Origin: Zipacnadum sp036504235
GTDB taxonomy: Bacteria; Armatimonadota; Zipacnadia; Zipacnadales; Zipacnadaceae
Assembly (NCBI GenBank): GCA_036504235.1
Contig: DASXVN010000031.1
Coordinates: 1 to 64,000, forward strand
DNA: 64,000 nt
Direction: 5' to 3'
Shown here piece after piece: positions 25,000 to 33,331 of this stretch; position 1 is the stretch's first letter, and each line of letters starts with the position of its first letter. The notes under the pieces are model-generated. The model made no database searches. It was given only the letters and a program-made list of their open reading frames with translations, and was not told the DNA's origin. The position numbers and the translations under genes are program-made.

Positions 25000-25841
25000 A
25001 GTCAGCCACCACGCAAAAACTGGCTTTCGCCGCGCTGGGCGTGACCACCGTGCTGGTGACCGTGCCGGTGCTGCTGATCCTCGGACTGATCATCAAGAAC
25101 GGCGCCGGGGCCATCTCCTGGGAGTTCCTGACCACCGCGCCCCGCCACGGCATGCGGGAGGGCGGCATCTTCCCGGCGATCGTAGGGACCCTCTGCCTGG
25201 TCGCTACCGCGGTGGCGGCCGCCGTGCCGCTGGGAGTCCTGGCGGCCGTCTACCTTAACGAGTACGCCGGCGACAACTGGCTCACGCGTCTGATCCGACT
25301 GGCCATCATCAACCTGGCCGGTGTACCCTCCGTGGTCTACGGTCTGTTCGGCGTGGGGCTGTTCGTTATGTTCCTGAAGTTCGGCTCCTCCATCCTGGCG
25401 GGCGGGCTGACCCTGGCGGTCATGAATCTGCCGGTGATCATCACCGCCACCAAGGAGGCGCTGGACGCCGTGCCGCAGACCTTCCGCGAGGTGAGCCTGT
25501 CGCTGGGGGTCAGCAAGTGGAAGACGATCCGCCACATCGTGCTACCCAACGCTATCCCCGGCATTCTGACCGGGATCATCCTGGAGGTCAGCCGGGCCGC
25601 CGGCGAGACGGCGCCGATCCTGTTCACCGCCGCGGCCTTCTATCTGCCCGGCCTGCCCAAGTCCGTCTTCAGCCAGGTCATGGCCCTGCCCTCGCATTTG
25701 TTCGCCATCTCGACGCAGATTCCGAACATCAGCATGCAGACCCGCTACGGCACCGCGCTGGTGCTGCTCGCGCTGGTCTTCGGGGTCAACTGCTTTGCGA
25801 TCATCCTGCGGGCGCGGCTGCGGGCGCGGAGGAAGTGGTGA
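24996..25841 (+). CDS. pstA: Phosphate ABC transporter permease PstA
   Basis: The second permease, 281 residues with six predicted helices. The N-terminal helix is at about 14-34, followed by LTTAPRHGMREGGIFPAIVGTL as in PstA, NLAGVPSVVYGLFG and the EAA loop KEALDAVPQTFREVSLSLG. The ending helix carries FAIILRARLRARRKW. The start overlaps the pstC stop by four bases. GGAGG near its own 3' end serves the next gene. Confidence 0.92.
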   Translation: MKSATTQKLAFAALGVTTVLVTVPVLLILGLIIKNGAGAISWEFLTTAPRHGMREGGIFPAIVGTLCLVATAVAAAVPLGVLAAVYLNEYAGDNWLTRLIRLAIINLAGVPSVVYGLFGVGLFVMFLKFGSSILAGGLTLAVMNLPVIITATKEALDAVPQTFREVSLSLGVSKWKTIRHIVLPNAIPGILTGIILEVSRAAGETAPILFTAAAFYLPGLPKSVFSQVMALPSHLFAISTQIPNISMQTRYGTALVLLALVFGVNCFAIILRARLRARRKW

Positions 25842-25843
25842 GC

Positions 25844-26602
25844 ATGACCGCACCCGACAAGCTGCGCGTGGAGGAGCTTTCCGTGTCCTACGGGCGGCAT
25901 CCGGCGCTGAAGTCGATCAACCTGAACGTCCGGCGCAACGAAATCCTGGGGATCATCGGCCCCGCCAACAGCGGCAAGAGCACCTTCTTGCGCACGCTTA
26001 ACCGCATGACCGACCTCACGGCCCACGTCCATACCTCGGGCCGGGCGCTGCTGGACGAGGAGGACATCCTGCAGATGCGGGACGTGGCCGGGCTGCGCCG
26101 ACGGGTCGGCATCGTCTTTGCGCTGCCGCTGGCCCTGCCGCTGTCCATCTTCGACAACGTAGCCTATGGCCCGCGGCATCACCGGCTGGTGTCCAAGAAG
26201 GAAATGGCCGACCTGGTGGAGCAGTGCCTGCGGCAGGCTTTCCTATGGGACGAGGTGAAAGACCGTCTGGGGGACCCGGCGCTGAACCTCTCCGGGGGGC
26301 AGCAGCAGCGGCTCTGCATCGCGCGGACCCTGGCGGTGCGCCCGGAGGTGCTCATGTTCGATGAGCCCTGCTCCGGGCTGGACCCGGTGTCCACGGCGAT
26401 GGTGGAGGAGACCATGCAGCAACTCAAGACCGACTACACGCTGATCCTGGTGACCAACCTGACGGCGCAGGCCGCCCGGGTCAGCGACCGCACGGCCTTC
26501 TTCCTGTCCGGCGAACTGGTGGACCTCGACGACACCGCGACGCTGTTCACCGCGCCGTCCGACCAGCGGACGGCCGACTACCTGGAGGGGAGGTTCGGCT
26601 AA
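25844..26602 (+). CDS. pstB: PstB-like ATPase 1: signature intact, Q-loop and H-loop residues lost
   Basis: The 252-residue protein is clearly PstB-derived: Walker A GPANSGKST (39-47), TLNRMTDL, signature LSGGQQQRLCIAR (149-161), Walker B VLMFDEPCSGLDP (169-181). Two catalytic residues are changed. The Q-loop, normally VFQKPNPFP, reads VFALPLALP with Ala at 93. The H-loop, normally VTHN, reads VTNL with Asn at 205. On its own it should hydrolyse ATP poorly (established ABC mechanism). Next to it is a second PstB with the opposite defect, suggesting a heterodimer. Start: ATG at 25844; an in-frame GTG at 25838 overlapping pstA by four bases is almost as good. Confidence 0.9.
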   Translation: MTAPDKLRVEELSVSYGRHPALKSINLNVRRNEILGIIGPANSGKSTFLRTLNRMTDLTAHVHTSGRALLDEEDILQMRDVAGLRRRVGIVFALPLALPLSIFDNVAYGPRHHRLVSKKEMADLVEQCLRQAFLWDEVKDRLGDPALNLSGGQQQRLCIARTLAVRPEVLMFDEPCSGLDPVSTAMVEETMQQLKTDYTLILVTNLTAQAARVSDRTAFFLSGELVDLDDTATLFTAPSDQRTADYLEGRFG

Positions 26603-26605
26603 CAC

Positions 26606-27415
26606 ATGGAATCCACCCCCCTCGCCACGGCGCCGAGCTGTGTCACCGAGCCCCACTCCGACCAGCCGGTTATCGAGACGGAGAAGCTCAACCTGTTCTA
26701 CGGGGACTTTCAGGCCCTCAAGGAAGTATCCCTGAGCGTGGCGCCCTGCCGAATCACGGCGCTGATCGGGCCGTCCGGGTGCGGGAAGTCCACGCTCCTG
26801 CGGACGCTCAACCGGATGAACGATCTCATCCCCCGGGTGCGGGTGGAGGGACGCGTTTCGGTGCTGGGGCAGGACATTTACGCCCCCGGCGCGGACCTGG
26901 TGGCCCTGCGCAAGCGGGTGGGCATGGTCTTCCAGCGGCCGAATCCCTTCCCGCTGTCCATCTACGAGAATGTGGCCTTCGCCGCGCGGGTACACAAGAC
27001 GGCGCGGGGCGCGGAGCTGGACGAGCTGGTGGAGCGCTGCCTGGCCTCGGTCTTTTTGTGGGACGATCTGAAGAGCCAACTGCGCAGCTCGGCCTTGGAC
27101 CTGTCGCTCGAGCAGCAGCAGAGGCTGTGCATCGCCCGGCTGCTGGCGGTGATGCCCGACGTGCTCTTGATGGACGAGCCCTGCTCCACCCTGGACCCCG
27201 CGGCCACGCAAGGTCTCGAGGACCTGATGACCGAACTGCGGCGGCAATACACCATCGTCATCGTCACCCACAACATGCAGCAGGCGGCGCGGGTGTCGCA
27301 GGACTGCGGCTTTATGTTGCTGGGCGACCTGATTGAGTTTGACAAAACCGAGAAGATATTCGAGAATCCTCGGGACCCGCGCACCGACGACTACGTTCGG
27401 GGCCGGTACGGATAG
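26606..27415 (+). CDS. pstB: PstB-like ATPase 2: Q-loop and H-loop intact, signature motif lost
   Basis: The 269-residue PstB has a 20-residue N-terminal extension, Walker A GPSGCGKST (55-63), Q-loop VFQRPNPFP with Gln110, Walker B VLLMDEPCSTLDP (187-198) and H-loop VTHNMQQAARVS with His222. The signature, LSGGQ in nearly all ABC proteins, reads LSLEQ (166-170; the two changed codons are at 27107-27112). As signature and Walker sites of opposite subunits form each ATP pocket, this protein paired with PstB1 would give one full and one degenerate site. It lies 3 nt after PstB1. Both differ more from each other than expected for a recent duplicate. Confidence 0.9.
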   Translation: MESTPLATAPSCVTEPHSDQPVIETEKLNLFYGDFQALKEVSLSVAPCRITALIGPSGCGKSTLLRTLNRMNDLIPRVRVEGRVSVLGQDIYAPGADLVALRKRVGMVFQRPNPFPLSIYENVAFAARVHKTARGAELDELVERCLASVFLWDDLKSQLRSSALDLSLEQQQRLCIARLLAVMPDVLLMDEPCSTLDPAATQGLEDLMTELRRQYTIVIVTHNMQQAARVSQDCGFMLLGDLIEFDKTEKIFENPRDPRTDDYVRGRYG

Positions 27416-27426
27416 GAGGCACTGGC

Positions 27427-28125
27427 ATGCTGCGGACCCGACACGCTTTTGACGAAGAACTCACCGGCCTCAAGCAGGAGCTGGTCAAGATGGGCGCCTT
27501 TGTGGAGTCCATGCTGGATCGCTCCGTGCGGGCGCTGGAGCAGCACGACGTGAATATGGCGCAGCAGGTGATCGCCGACGACGACGTGGTTGACGATCTG
27601 GACCTGGCGATCGAGCAGCACTGCATGCGGCTCCTGGCCCTGCAACAGCCCATGTCCCGCGATCTGCGCACCGTCGGCACCGTGATGAAGGTCATCGCCG
27701 ACGTGGAGCGCGTGGGCGACTACTGCGTGGACATCGCCAAGGTCGCGCTCAGCATGGCGGACATCCCGTACTTCAAGGAACTGGTGGATATTCCGCGCAT
27801 GGGCGTGGTGGTGGGCGACATGCTGCGGGGGGCGCTGCAGGCCCTGGTGCATGAGGACCTGGAGCGGGTGCGGCAGGTCGTGGAACAGGACGACGAGGTG
27901 GACCGCCTGTGGTACGGACTGCTGGAAGAACTGATCACCATCATGGAGCAGCGGCCGGACACGGTGCGGCAGGCGGTGCAGCTAGTCCTGGTCGCCCGCT
28001 ATCTGGAGCGCATCGCGGACCACGTGGTCAACGTCGTGGAGCGGGTGGCGTACATGGCGACGGGCAAGCTGGAGGACCTGAGCTCGCACCACGTCATTAC
28101 GCCCCACCCCGAGGACGCGGAATAG
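27427..28125 (+). CDS. phoU: Phosphate transport system regulatory protein PhoU
   Basis: PhoU links the Pst transporter to PhoR and keeps the Pho regulon off when phosphate is plentiful. The 232-residue protein has two three-helix PhoU repeats: the first contains MSRDLRTVGTVMKVIADVERVGD and the second LVARYLERIADHVVNVVERV, the usual metal-binding E/D-xxx-D stretches. AGGAGG lies about 9 nt before the ATG. It is the last gene of the porin-pst operon and converges on an NHL gene 13 bp away, with no obvious terminator between. Confidence 0.94.
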   Translation: MLRTRHAFDEELTGLKQELVKMGAFVESMLDRSVRALEQHDVNMAQQVIADDDVVDDLDLAIEQHCMRLLALQQPMSRDLRTVGTVMKVIADVERVGDYCVDIAKVALSMADIPYFKELVDIPRMGVVVGDMLRGALQALVHEDLERVRQVVEQDDEVDRLWYGLLEELITIMEQRPDTVRQAVQLVLVARYLERIADHVVNVVERVAYMATGKLEDLSSHHVITPHPEDAE

Positions 28126-28138
28126 CAGCGCCAGAGCC

Positions 28139-29161
28139 CTAGTCCGGCGCGTAGACGACCACGCGATCGTGGCTGGTGTCCGCCACGTAGACGTTGCCGG
28201 CCGCGTCCACCGCGAGGCCCTGCGGGAGCATGAGCTGGTCGGGCGCGTCGCCCTCCTGGCCCCCCACGCCCCACTGGGCGAGGAATTCGCCCGCAGCGGT
28301 GAACTTGGCGACCCGGTTGAGGAGATCGGCCTCCCCGGTGATGAAGTCATCCGCGTTGGATTCCGCCACGTAGACGTTCCCGGCGGCATCCAGGGCGAGG
28401 GCCGTCGGTCCCAGGAGTTGCTCGGGGGCCTCGCCTTTGCCGCCCCAGTGCGCGACATACTCACCCGCGCTGGTGAACTTCTGGATGCGGTAGTTGAAGG
28501 TGTCGGCGACAAAGACGTTCCCCGCGGCATCCACCGCCACGCCTCCGGGAATATCGAACTGGCCCGGCTCCGCCCCCTCCGAGCCCCACTGGGTGACGAA
28601 GCTCCCCTCAACGGTGAACTTCTGGACGCGATTGAGCTGCTTGTCGAGGGTGTAGACGAAGCCCTGCCCATCGGTGGCGATCGCGGTCAGCCCTCCCCCG
28701 CCCGTGTCCTCGTCCCGGCCGAATTGCCCCTCGCCAGCGCCGGCGGAGCCCCACTGGCGAACGAAGACGCCCTCGCCGGTGAACTCCTGCACGCGGCAGT
28801 TTTCCGTGTCGGCGACGAACACATGGCCGGCGGCGTCCACGGCCACGCCGCTGGGGTAGTCGAACTGGCCCGCCTCGGCGCCGGGGCCGCCCCACTGGGC
28901 GACGAACTCGCCCTCCCGCGTGAACTTCAGGATACGGTTGTTGTCCTGATCCACCACGTAGACCGGTCCGGCCGCGGCCACGGCGAGGGCCACCGGGCCT
29001 TTGAACTGCCCGTCGCCGACGCCACGGGAGCCCCACTGGCGCAGGAGGTGGTAGCCCTCCGCCCGGGCGAGCGTCGGGAGGGCGACTACGAGGGCCGCCA
29101 CGAGCGGCAGCAGCGCCAGACACGATTTGAGCGATGGGTTCAACCTTAGTGGGCCGGGCAT
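28139..29161 (-). CDS. Secreted NHL-repeat beta-propeller protein
   Basis: The 340-residue protein has a signal peptide (about 1-34, ending ARA|EGYH) and six NHL repeats of about 48 residues. Each contains a form of GQFxxPxGVAVDAAGNVFVAD followed by N-R-I-Q-K-F and a closing F-V-x-Q-W-G strand. This suggests a six-bladed propeller at the cell surface or in the periplasm, probably for protein or ligand binding. The ATG at 29161 is preferred over GTG at 29170 because AAAGGTGA sits 5-6 nt upstream. Its start follows the RDD gene by 22 nt in the same direction. Confidence 0.82.
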   Translation of the reverse strand: MPGPLRLNPSLKSCLALLPLVAALVVALPTLARAEGYHLLRQWGSRGVGDGQFKGPVALAVAAAGPVYVVDQDNNRILKFTREGEFVAQWGGPGAEAGQFDYPSGVAVDAAGHVFVADTENCRVQEFTGEGVFVRQWGSAGAGEGQFGRDEDTGGGGLTAIATDGQGFVYTLDKQLNRVQKFTVEGSFVTQWGSEGAEPGQFDIPGGVAVDAAGNVFVADTFNYRIQKFTSAGEYVAHWGGKGEAPEQLLGPTALALDAAGNVYVAESNADDFITGEADLLNRVAKFTAAGEFLAQWGVGGQEGDAPDQLMLPQGLAVDAAGNVYVADTSHDRVVVYAPD

Positions 29162-29183
29162 GAGAATCACCTTTCACCGGGTC

Positions 29184-29936
29184 CTAGTCGGGGCCGGAGG
29201 CCGCGTGATGCAGCCGCCAGGCCTGATCCACGGTCTCCTCCGCCGCCCCGGCGGGGAGGGCGCCGGGGTACTGCTCCCGCAGACGCTGGGCGATCTGGGC
29301 GGCCAGCCGGGCGCGGGCCGCCGGGTCTAGCTGGGTCCGCCGCTCGCGGAAGCGCTCCACCAAGTCCAGTTCCTCGCGCGACAGGCGCAAGACCACGGCC
29401 TGGTCAGCGATAGCCGCGGTCCGGCGGCGCGGCGGGCCCGCCAGGCGCTCCCGGACCACCAGCGTCCCCGCGGCGAAGTCGCCGACGCGCTGGCAGTAGC
29501 GGCTGAAGAAGACGAACAGCCCGCCCACCACGTAGAGCAAGGGGAGCCAGTCCACGATCCGCACGATGTTGCGCACCGCGCTTTCCGTGAGACTGAGGGG
29601 GGTGCCGTTGCTGCGGATGACGCGCAGGCCGATCCAGCGCTTGCCCGGACTTTGCCCTTTCCAGGCCAACTCGAAGGCAATGAAGTAGGCGAGGGAGAAC
29701 AGGGCAGAGAAAGATACAACCACGATGGCCGTGAAGACGGTGGTCCGGCTCTGCAGGAAGGTGCCCAGCCGCCACACCAGGCCGAAGATCGTGGCCAGCA
29801 CCAGGAACTGGGTCAGTCCGTCCAGCATCACGGCCACAAAACGCGAGCCCAGGCCCGCAAGCTCGTAGCGGAGCACAATGTGCTCCGGGGTCTCAATCTC
29901 TAAGTTATCTTGAATCGCGTCGGGTTCGGCGCTCAT
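29184..29936 (-). CDS. RDD family membrane protein
   Basis: The 250-residue protein has the RDD signature in its first helices: LAGLGSRFVAVMLDGL (Arg32, Asp39), FELAWKGQSPGKRWIGLRVI between helices two and three, and DWLPLLYVVGGLFVFFSRYCQRVGDFAAGTLVVR at the end of the membrane part. The C-terminal 80 residues are charged and soluble. RDD proteins are commonly next to SpoIIM-like membrane proteins, as here, where the two are divergent with about 21 bp between starts. Function of the pair is not known. Confidence 0.85.
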   Translation of the reverse strand: MSAEPDAIQDNLEIETPEHIVLRYELAGLGSRFVAVMLDGLTQFLVLATIFGLVWRLGTFLQSRTTVFTAIVVVSFSALFSLAYFIAFELAWKGQSPGKRWIGLRVIRSNGTPLSLTESAVRNIVRIVDWLPLLYVVGGLFVFFSRYCQRVGDFAAGTLVVRERLAGPPRRRTAAIADQAVVLRLSREELDLVERFRERRTQLDPAARARLAAQIAQRLREQYPGALPAGAAEETVDQAWRLHHAASGPD

Positions 29937-29957
29937 ATCCGGTGGGAGGTTTCCCGC

Positions 29958-30977
29958 ATGGTCTCCGGCGATTTGGAACTGGGTCGGTGGGAACGATTGG
30001 CGACGCTGCTGCGCCAGGTCGAGGCCGCAGGGCTGCCCGCCCTGCCGGTCCGCGAACTGGAAGAACTAGATCGGCTCTACCGGCAGGCCGCCGCGGCGCT
30101 GGCCCGCGAGCGGACCCGGGGGCGCGACCCCGAGATGCTCGAGTACCTCAATGCGCTGGTCGCCCGCGGCCATAGCCTGGTCTACGCCCGGCGGCACGAG
30201 TCGCGGCTGCGCCTGGGGTACTTGTTCGCGGTGGAAATCCCCCGCACCTGCCGAGCGCGGCTGGATGCGCTGGGGCTGGCGGCCGCGCTGCTGGTGGTCT
30301 TCTCGGCCATCGCCTTCACGCTGGTGCGGCACGACGACCAGTGGGCCGCGACGCTCTCGCCCGGCGCCGCTCAGGCCGCGACCGCTTTCGTGGAGAGCCA
30401 GGAGCCGGCCGGGGAGTATTTCGCCAAGAGTGCGCGGCAGATCGGCGGCGGCAACCTCTCGGGCTTCATCCTCAGCAACAACGTCCGCGCCGCGCTGACC
30501 GCCTTTGCGCTGGGCTTGACCCTGGGGCTGGGCACCATCGCCGTGCTGTTCACCAACGGGCTGATGCTGGGGACCTTCCTGGGCATCGGCGCGAGCCGCG
30601 GGGCGCTGGTGTCGGTGCTCGCCGTGGTCGCGCCGCATGGAATCCTGGAGCTGAGCGCCTTCACCCTGGCCGCGGCCGCAGGGCTGGTGCTAGGCGCGGC
30701 GCTGGCGGTTCCGGGGGACCTGACCCGGGCCGAGTCGCTGATTAAGGGCGCCCGCGAGGCGGTCCGGATGGCGTTGGGCGCGGTGCCGCTGCTGCTGGTC
30801 TGCGCGCTGGTGGAGGGCCTGCTCAGCCCGCAGTATACCGGCACTTTCGCCAGCAACCCGGCCCGCATCGCCTTCGGCGTCGGGCTGGCCGTCCTGGGGC
30901 TGGTGTACCTGCTACTGGGCGACATCCTGATTGGCCCCCTGCTGCGGCCCGCCCGGGGCGGGGGCAGCGGCAGCTAG
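29958..30977 (+). CDS. Stage II sporulation protein M (SpoIIM)-like membrane protein
   Basis: The 339-residue protein has a soluble N-terminal part (about 1-90) rich in Arg and Glu, then five or six helices with the DUF95/SpoIIM pattern. The diagnostic stretch is AKSARQIGGGNLSGFILSNNVRAALTAFALGLTLGLGTI (about 157-195, N-N-V-R), followed by FTNGLMLGTF and APHGILELSAF. No sporulation genes are present, so the name reflects the family only. The ATG at 29958 is chosen for GGGAGG 8 nt upstream. It is divergent from the RDD gene and its end overlaps the convergent LmeA-like gene by 4 nt. Confidence 0.85.
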   Translation: MVSGDLELGRWERLATLLRQVEAAGLPALPVRELEELDRLYRQAAAALARERTRGRDPEMLEYLNALVARGHSLVYARRHESRLRLGYLFAVEIPRTCRARLDALGLAAALLVVFSAIAFTLVRHDDQWAATLSPGAAQAATAFVESQEPAGEYFAKSARQIGGGNLSGFILSNNVRAALTAFALGLTLGLGTIAVLFTNGLMLGTFLGIGASRGALVSVLAVVAPHGILELSAFTLAAAAGLVLGAALAVPGDLTRAESLIKGAREAVRMALGAVPLLLVCALVEGLLSPQYTGTFASNPARIAFGVGLAVLGLVYLLLGDILIGPLLRPARGGGSGS

Positions 30978-31702
30978 CCCCGCAAGAGGATGTAGCCCGG
31001 GCGCACCGTGACGGTCTCGATGGTGGGCTGCAGGGGCACCTTGTTGAAGTTGAAGATGGGATTGAGCTTCTTGAGCAGACCCTTGAGCGGGCCCGCCGGC
31101 AGGGGGATGCTGTTGATCTTGGCCGCCGTCGGGTTGAAGTTGACCGCCTGATCGTCGGTCACGCTCAGGGTCCCCAGCATCTCCAGGTCGGAGCCGAAGA
31201 ACGCCTTGTACTTCCCCGTGAACCGGACCGCGCCGTCGAGAAACTCGATGCGCATATCGTCGATGGAGCTGTTGCGGGTCCAGTTGCTGCCGTGCGCGAT
31301 GGCGGCGTTCATGTCAGTCTCGTCAATCCGCGCGGAGATGACGCTGCGGCCGGAGGAGAGCTTGTCAACCAGAATGCGCTCGGCGAACAGGTGATCCAAG
31401 TTGAGAGTAACGTCGTATACCTTGAAGAAGAAGTCCCGGCTGGACACGTTCTCCTGCTTCACCAGGTCGGCCGACAGGGCGATCCACTGGAAGCGGCCCT
31501 GCTGCGTGTAGCTGTCATCGTCGAAGGGCACAACCTCGATGCGCGGGTTGGTCAGTTCAAAACTGGAGCGCATCTTGGTCTCAATCTGCTGGGCCACGGC
31601 TTGCACCGTGACCGGCCGCGGCACCTCCGCTCCCGCCGGTCGCGCCCCCCAGCCCCCGACCAGGAGCACCAGCCCGCAAACCCAGATACTGCATTTCCTC
31701 AT
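30974..31702 (-). CDS. Secreted DUF2993 (LmeA-like) protein
   Basis: The 242-residue protein has a signal peptide (about 1-25, AGA|EVPR). It follows the DUF2993 pattern: an N-terminal helix with QQIETKMRSSFELTNPRIEV, a long series of amphipathic strands (FKVYDVTLNLDHLFAERILVDK; VRFTGKYKAFFGSDLEMLGTL), and a C-terminal strand TIETVTVRPGYILLRG. Related proteins bind phospholipids (LmeA in mycobacteria). The family call is from pattern only. It is divergently placed to the CBM9-like gene, 157 bp away. Confidence 0.65.
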   Translation of the reverse strand: MRKCSIWVCGLVLLVGGWGARPAGAEVPRPVTVQAVAQQIETKMRSSFELTNPRIEVVPFDDDSYTQQGRFQWIALSADLVKQENVSSRDFFFKVYDVTLNLDHLFAERILVDKLSSGRSVISARIDETDMNAAIAHGSNWTRNSSIDDMRIEFLDGAVRFTGKYKAFFGSDLEMLGTLSVTDDQAVNFNPTAAKINSIPLPAGPLKGLLKKLNPIFNFNKVPLQPTIETVTVRPGYILLRG

Positions 31703-31859
31703 GACTCCACCCTCGCAATTCTAACCTTGCCCGACAAACACTGCCCATAAAAACGCCACCGGGGGAGAGAAGTTCCGCCGGGCGGGGAGGACTTGGCAGC
31801 CCGGCGCGAGAATTGGGCTGCGCGCGTCTGCTCTCGATGCCCCAGAAAGGTGACCGACC

Positions 31860-32669
31860 ATGAACTGGATCTATGTGGCTGTGGCCTGTATGCTGCTTAC
31901 CTCCCTGGCGTCCGCTGCCGTTCACTGGGAGTACCCGCCCCCGGTGATGCCCGATCTGCCCACCTATGACTGCTACCAGGCAGCGGAGCCGCCCGTGCTC
32001 GACGGCAACCTGGACGATGCCTGCTGGCAGGGAATCCCCGCGATCAAGCTGCACCGCTGCGTCAGCGGGATCGGCCCCACCCAGCCCACCTCCGTGAAGG
32101 TGATCTGGCACGGAGACTATCTGTACTTCGCCTGGAAGGTCAGCGAGTTCGACATCGAGGACCACAACCAGAAGCGCAACGATGCCGTGTTTGGCGAGGC
32201 CTGTGTGGAACACTTCCTCCAGGCTCCCGCCGGCTTCCCGGACTACCCGACCGGCACCAGCCGCTACGCGGAGTTCGACATCTCCCCCACCGGCGTCATC
32301 TGGGACGGGCGCATCGAGAACCCCTACGACTTCACCAAGCCGGTCGAGCACCGCATGCTGATGAAGGTGGATCCCTCGTTTGACCCCGAGGACGTCAAGG
32401 TTGCCTCGCACCTGAACGGGACGGTCAACGATCCCAGCCACAAGGACTACGGCTGGACCATGGAGGTGCAGATCCCGCTGAACGGCCCTCCGGGCGGCCA
32501 CACCCCCACGCCGGGCGAGGTCTGGCGCATGAACCTGTACCGCATCCACGGTTGGAATCAGCCCGACCGCGAGTTGCAGTCCTGGTCGGTCGTCGGCGTA
32601 GGCAACTTCCACGTGCCGCAGCGCTTCGGTAACCTGCGCTTCCAGGGACCGCTGCCCGCCGCGAAATAG
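31860..32669 (+). CDS. Secreted CBM9-like carbohydrate-binding protein
   Basis: The 269-residue protein has a signal peptide (about 1-19) and a single CBM9-like domain. It begins AAEPPVLDGNLDDACWQGIPAIKL and has the strands SVKVIWHGDYLYFAWKVSE and ACVEHFLQAP. It continues with YAEFDISPTGVIWDGRIEN, GWTMEVQIPL and GEVWRMNLYRIHG, the order of the DOMON-like CBM9 fold. With no catalytic domain, it probably binds polysaccharide or heme-like ligands at the cell surface. GAAAGGTGA lies upstream of the ATG. A strong terminator follows. Confidence 0.8.
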   Translation: MNWIYVAVACMLLTSLASAAVHWEYPPPVMPDLPTYDCYQAAEPPVLDGNLDDACWQGIPAIKLHRCVSGIGPTQPTSVKVIWHGDYLYFAWKVSEFDIEDHNQKRNDAVFGEACVEHFLQAPAGFPDYPTGTSRYAEFDISPTGVIWDGRIENPYDFTKPVEHRMLMKVDPSFDPEDVKVASHLNGTVNDPSHKDYGWTMEVQIPLNGPPGGHTPTPGEVWRMNLYRIHGWNQPDRELQSWSVVGVGNFHVPQRFGNLRFQGPLPAAK

Positions 32670-32698
32670 GCCGATCCGCTTACCTTAAGCACAGCAAC

Positions 32699-32754
32699 AA
32701 GGGCAGACCGGGTAGCTGGCCACGCCAACTACCTGGTCTGCCCTTTGTCTTTTC
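32699..32754. terminator. Strong hairpin terminator between convergent genes
   Basis: Arms at 32699-32715 and 32729-32745 pair over 17 positions (16 Watson-Crick, one wobble-type mismatch), with a 13-nt loop. TTTGTCTTTT follows on the plus strand. It ends the CBM9-like transcript and may also serve the flavodoxin gene arriving from the other side. Confidence 0.88.
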
Positions 32755-32768
32755 GCAAACTCCAACTC

Positions 32769-33299
32769 TCAGCACTTGTGGGCGGCCAGTTCCTCGCCCA
32801 GTTGCGCCGCCCAGTGACGGATCGCCTCCCAGTCGCGGAAGTCGCTCAGGCCGGAAGTGGGCAGCCCCTCCTGCTGGGCCACGCGGCGCATGATGGTGCG
32901 GATTACCGGGTTGTACTTGTCAAAGTTGAGTACGCCGCCGAAGGCCTCGGTGGCCACAGGGTGCAGCTCCGGGAAGCGCGCCATGAGCTTGGGCAGCGAC
33001 TCGTTCACCACGCGGCGGCTGCCGTCCAGAGTGCGGGCGGTCAGGGCGATGGTGAAGATGGCCAGCGGCCGCGCCGCCAACTCGGTGCGGAAGCGGCTCA
33101 GGAACTTGAACATGCCACCCAGCCACTTGTCCGCCCGCAAAGAACTGCCCACCACGACCGCCTCGTAGGCATCCAGACTGCGCACGTTGTTGAGCGGCCG
33201 CAGGTCCACGACATGGTGGTGCGCCAGGATACTGGCGATCTCTTTGGCCACCTCCTCGGTGGCCCCAAAACCGCTAACGTATGCTACCAGGATTCTCAT
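32769..33299 (-). CDS. Flavodoxin-fold protein, HemG/menaquinone-linked protoporphyrinogen oxidase-like
   Basis: The 176-residue protein starts MRILVAYVSGFGATEEVAKEIA, the FMN phosphate-binding loop of flavodoxins (Y-x-S-x-x-G-x-T). The second FMN loop VVVGSSLRADKWLGGMFKFLSRF resembles HemG-like flavodoxins. Such proteins transfer electrons or oxidise protoporphyrinogen; no heme genes are nearby, so the substrate is open. The ATG at 33299 has GAGGTGA upstream and is preferred over longer in-frame readings. It is 32 bp downstream of the DUF456 gene in the same direction. Confidence 0.75.
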   Translation of the reverse strand: MRILVAYVSGFGATEEVAKEIASILAHHHVVDLRPLNNVRSLDAYEAVVVGSSLRADKWLGGMFKFLSRFRTELAARPLAIFTIALTARTLDGSRRVVNESLPKLMARFPELHPVATEAFGGVLNFDKYNPVIRTIMRRVAQQEGLPTSGLSDFRDWEAIRHWAAQLGEELAAHKC

Positions 33300-33331
33300 C
33301 AAATCACCTCTCGGCCGCGGAATAGCTACGG

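Noticed and set aside
32671..32695. CTTACCTTAAGC resembling a Pho box
   Set aside because: No second box at 11-bp spacing and no -10 follows; it lies just before a terminator.
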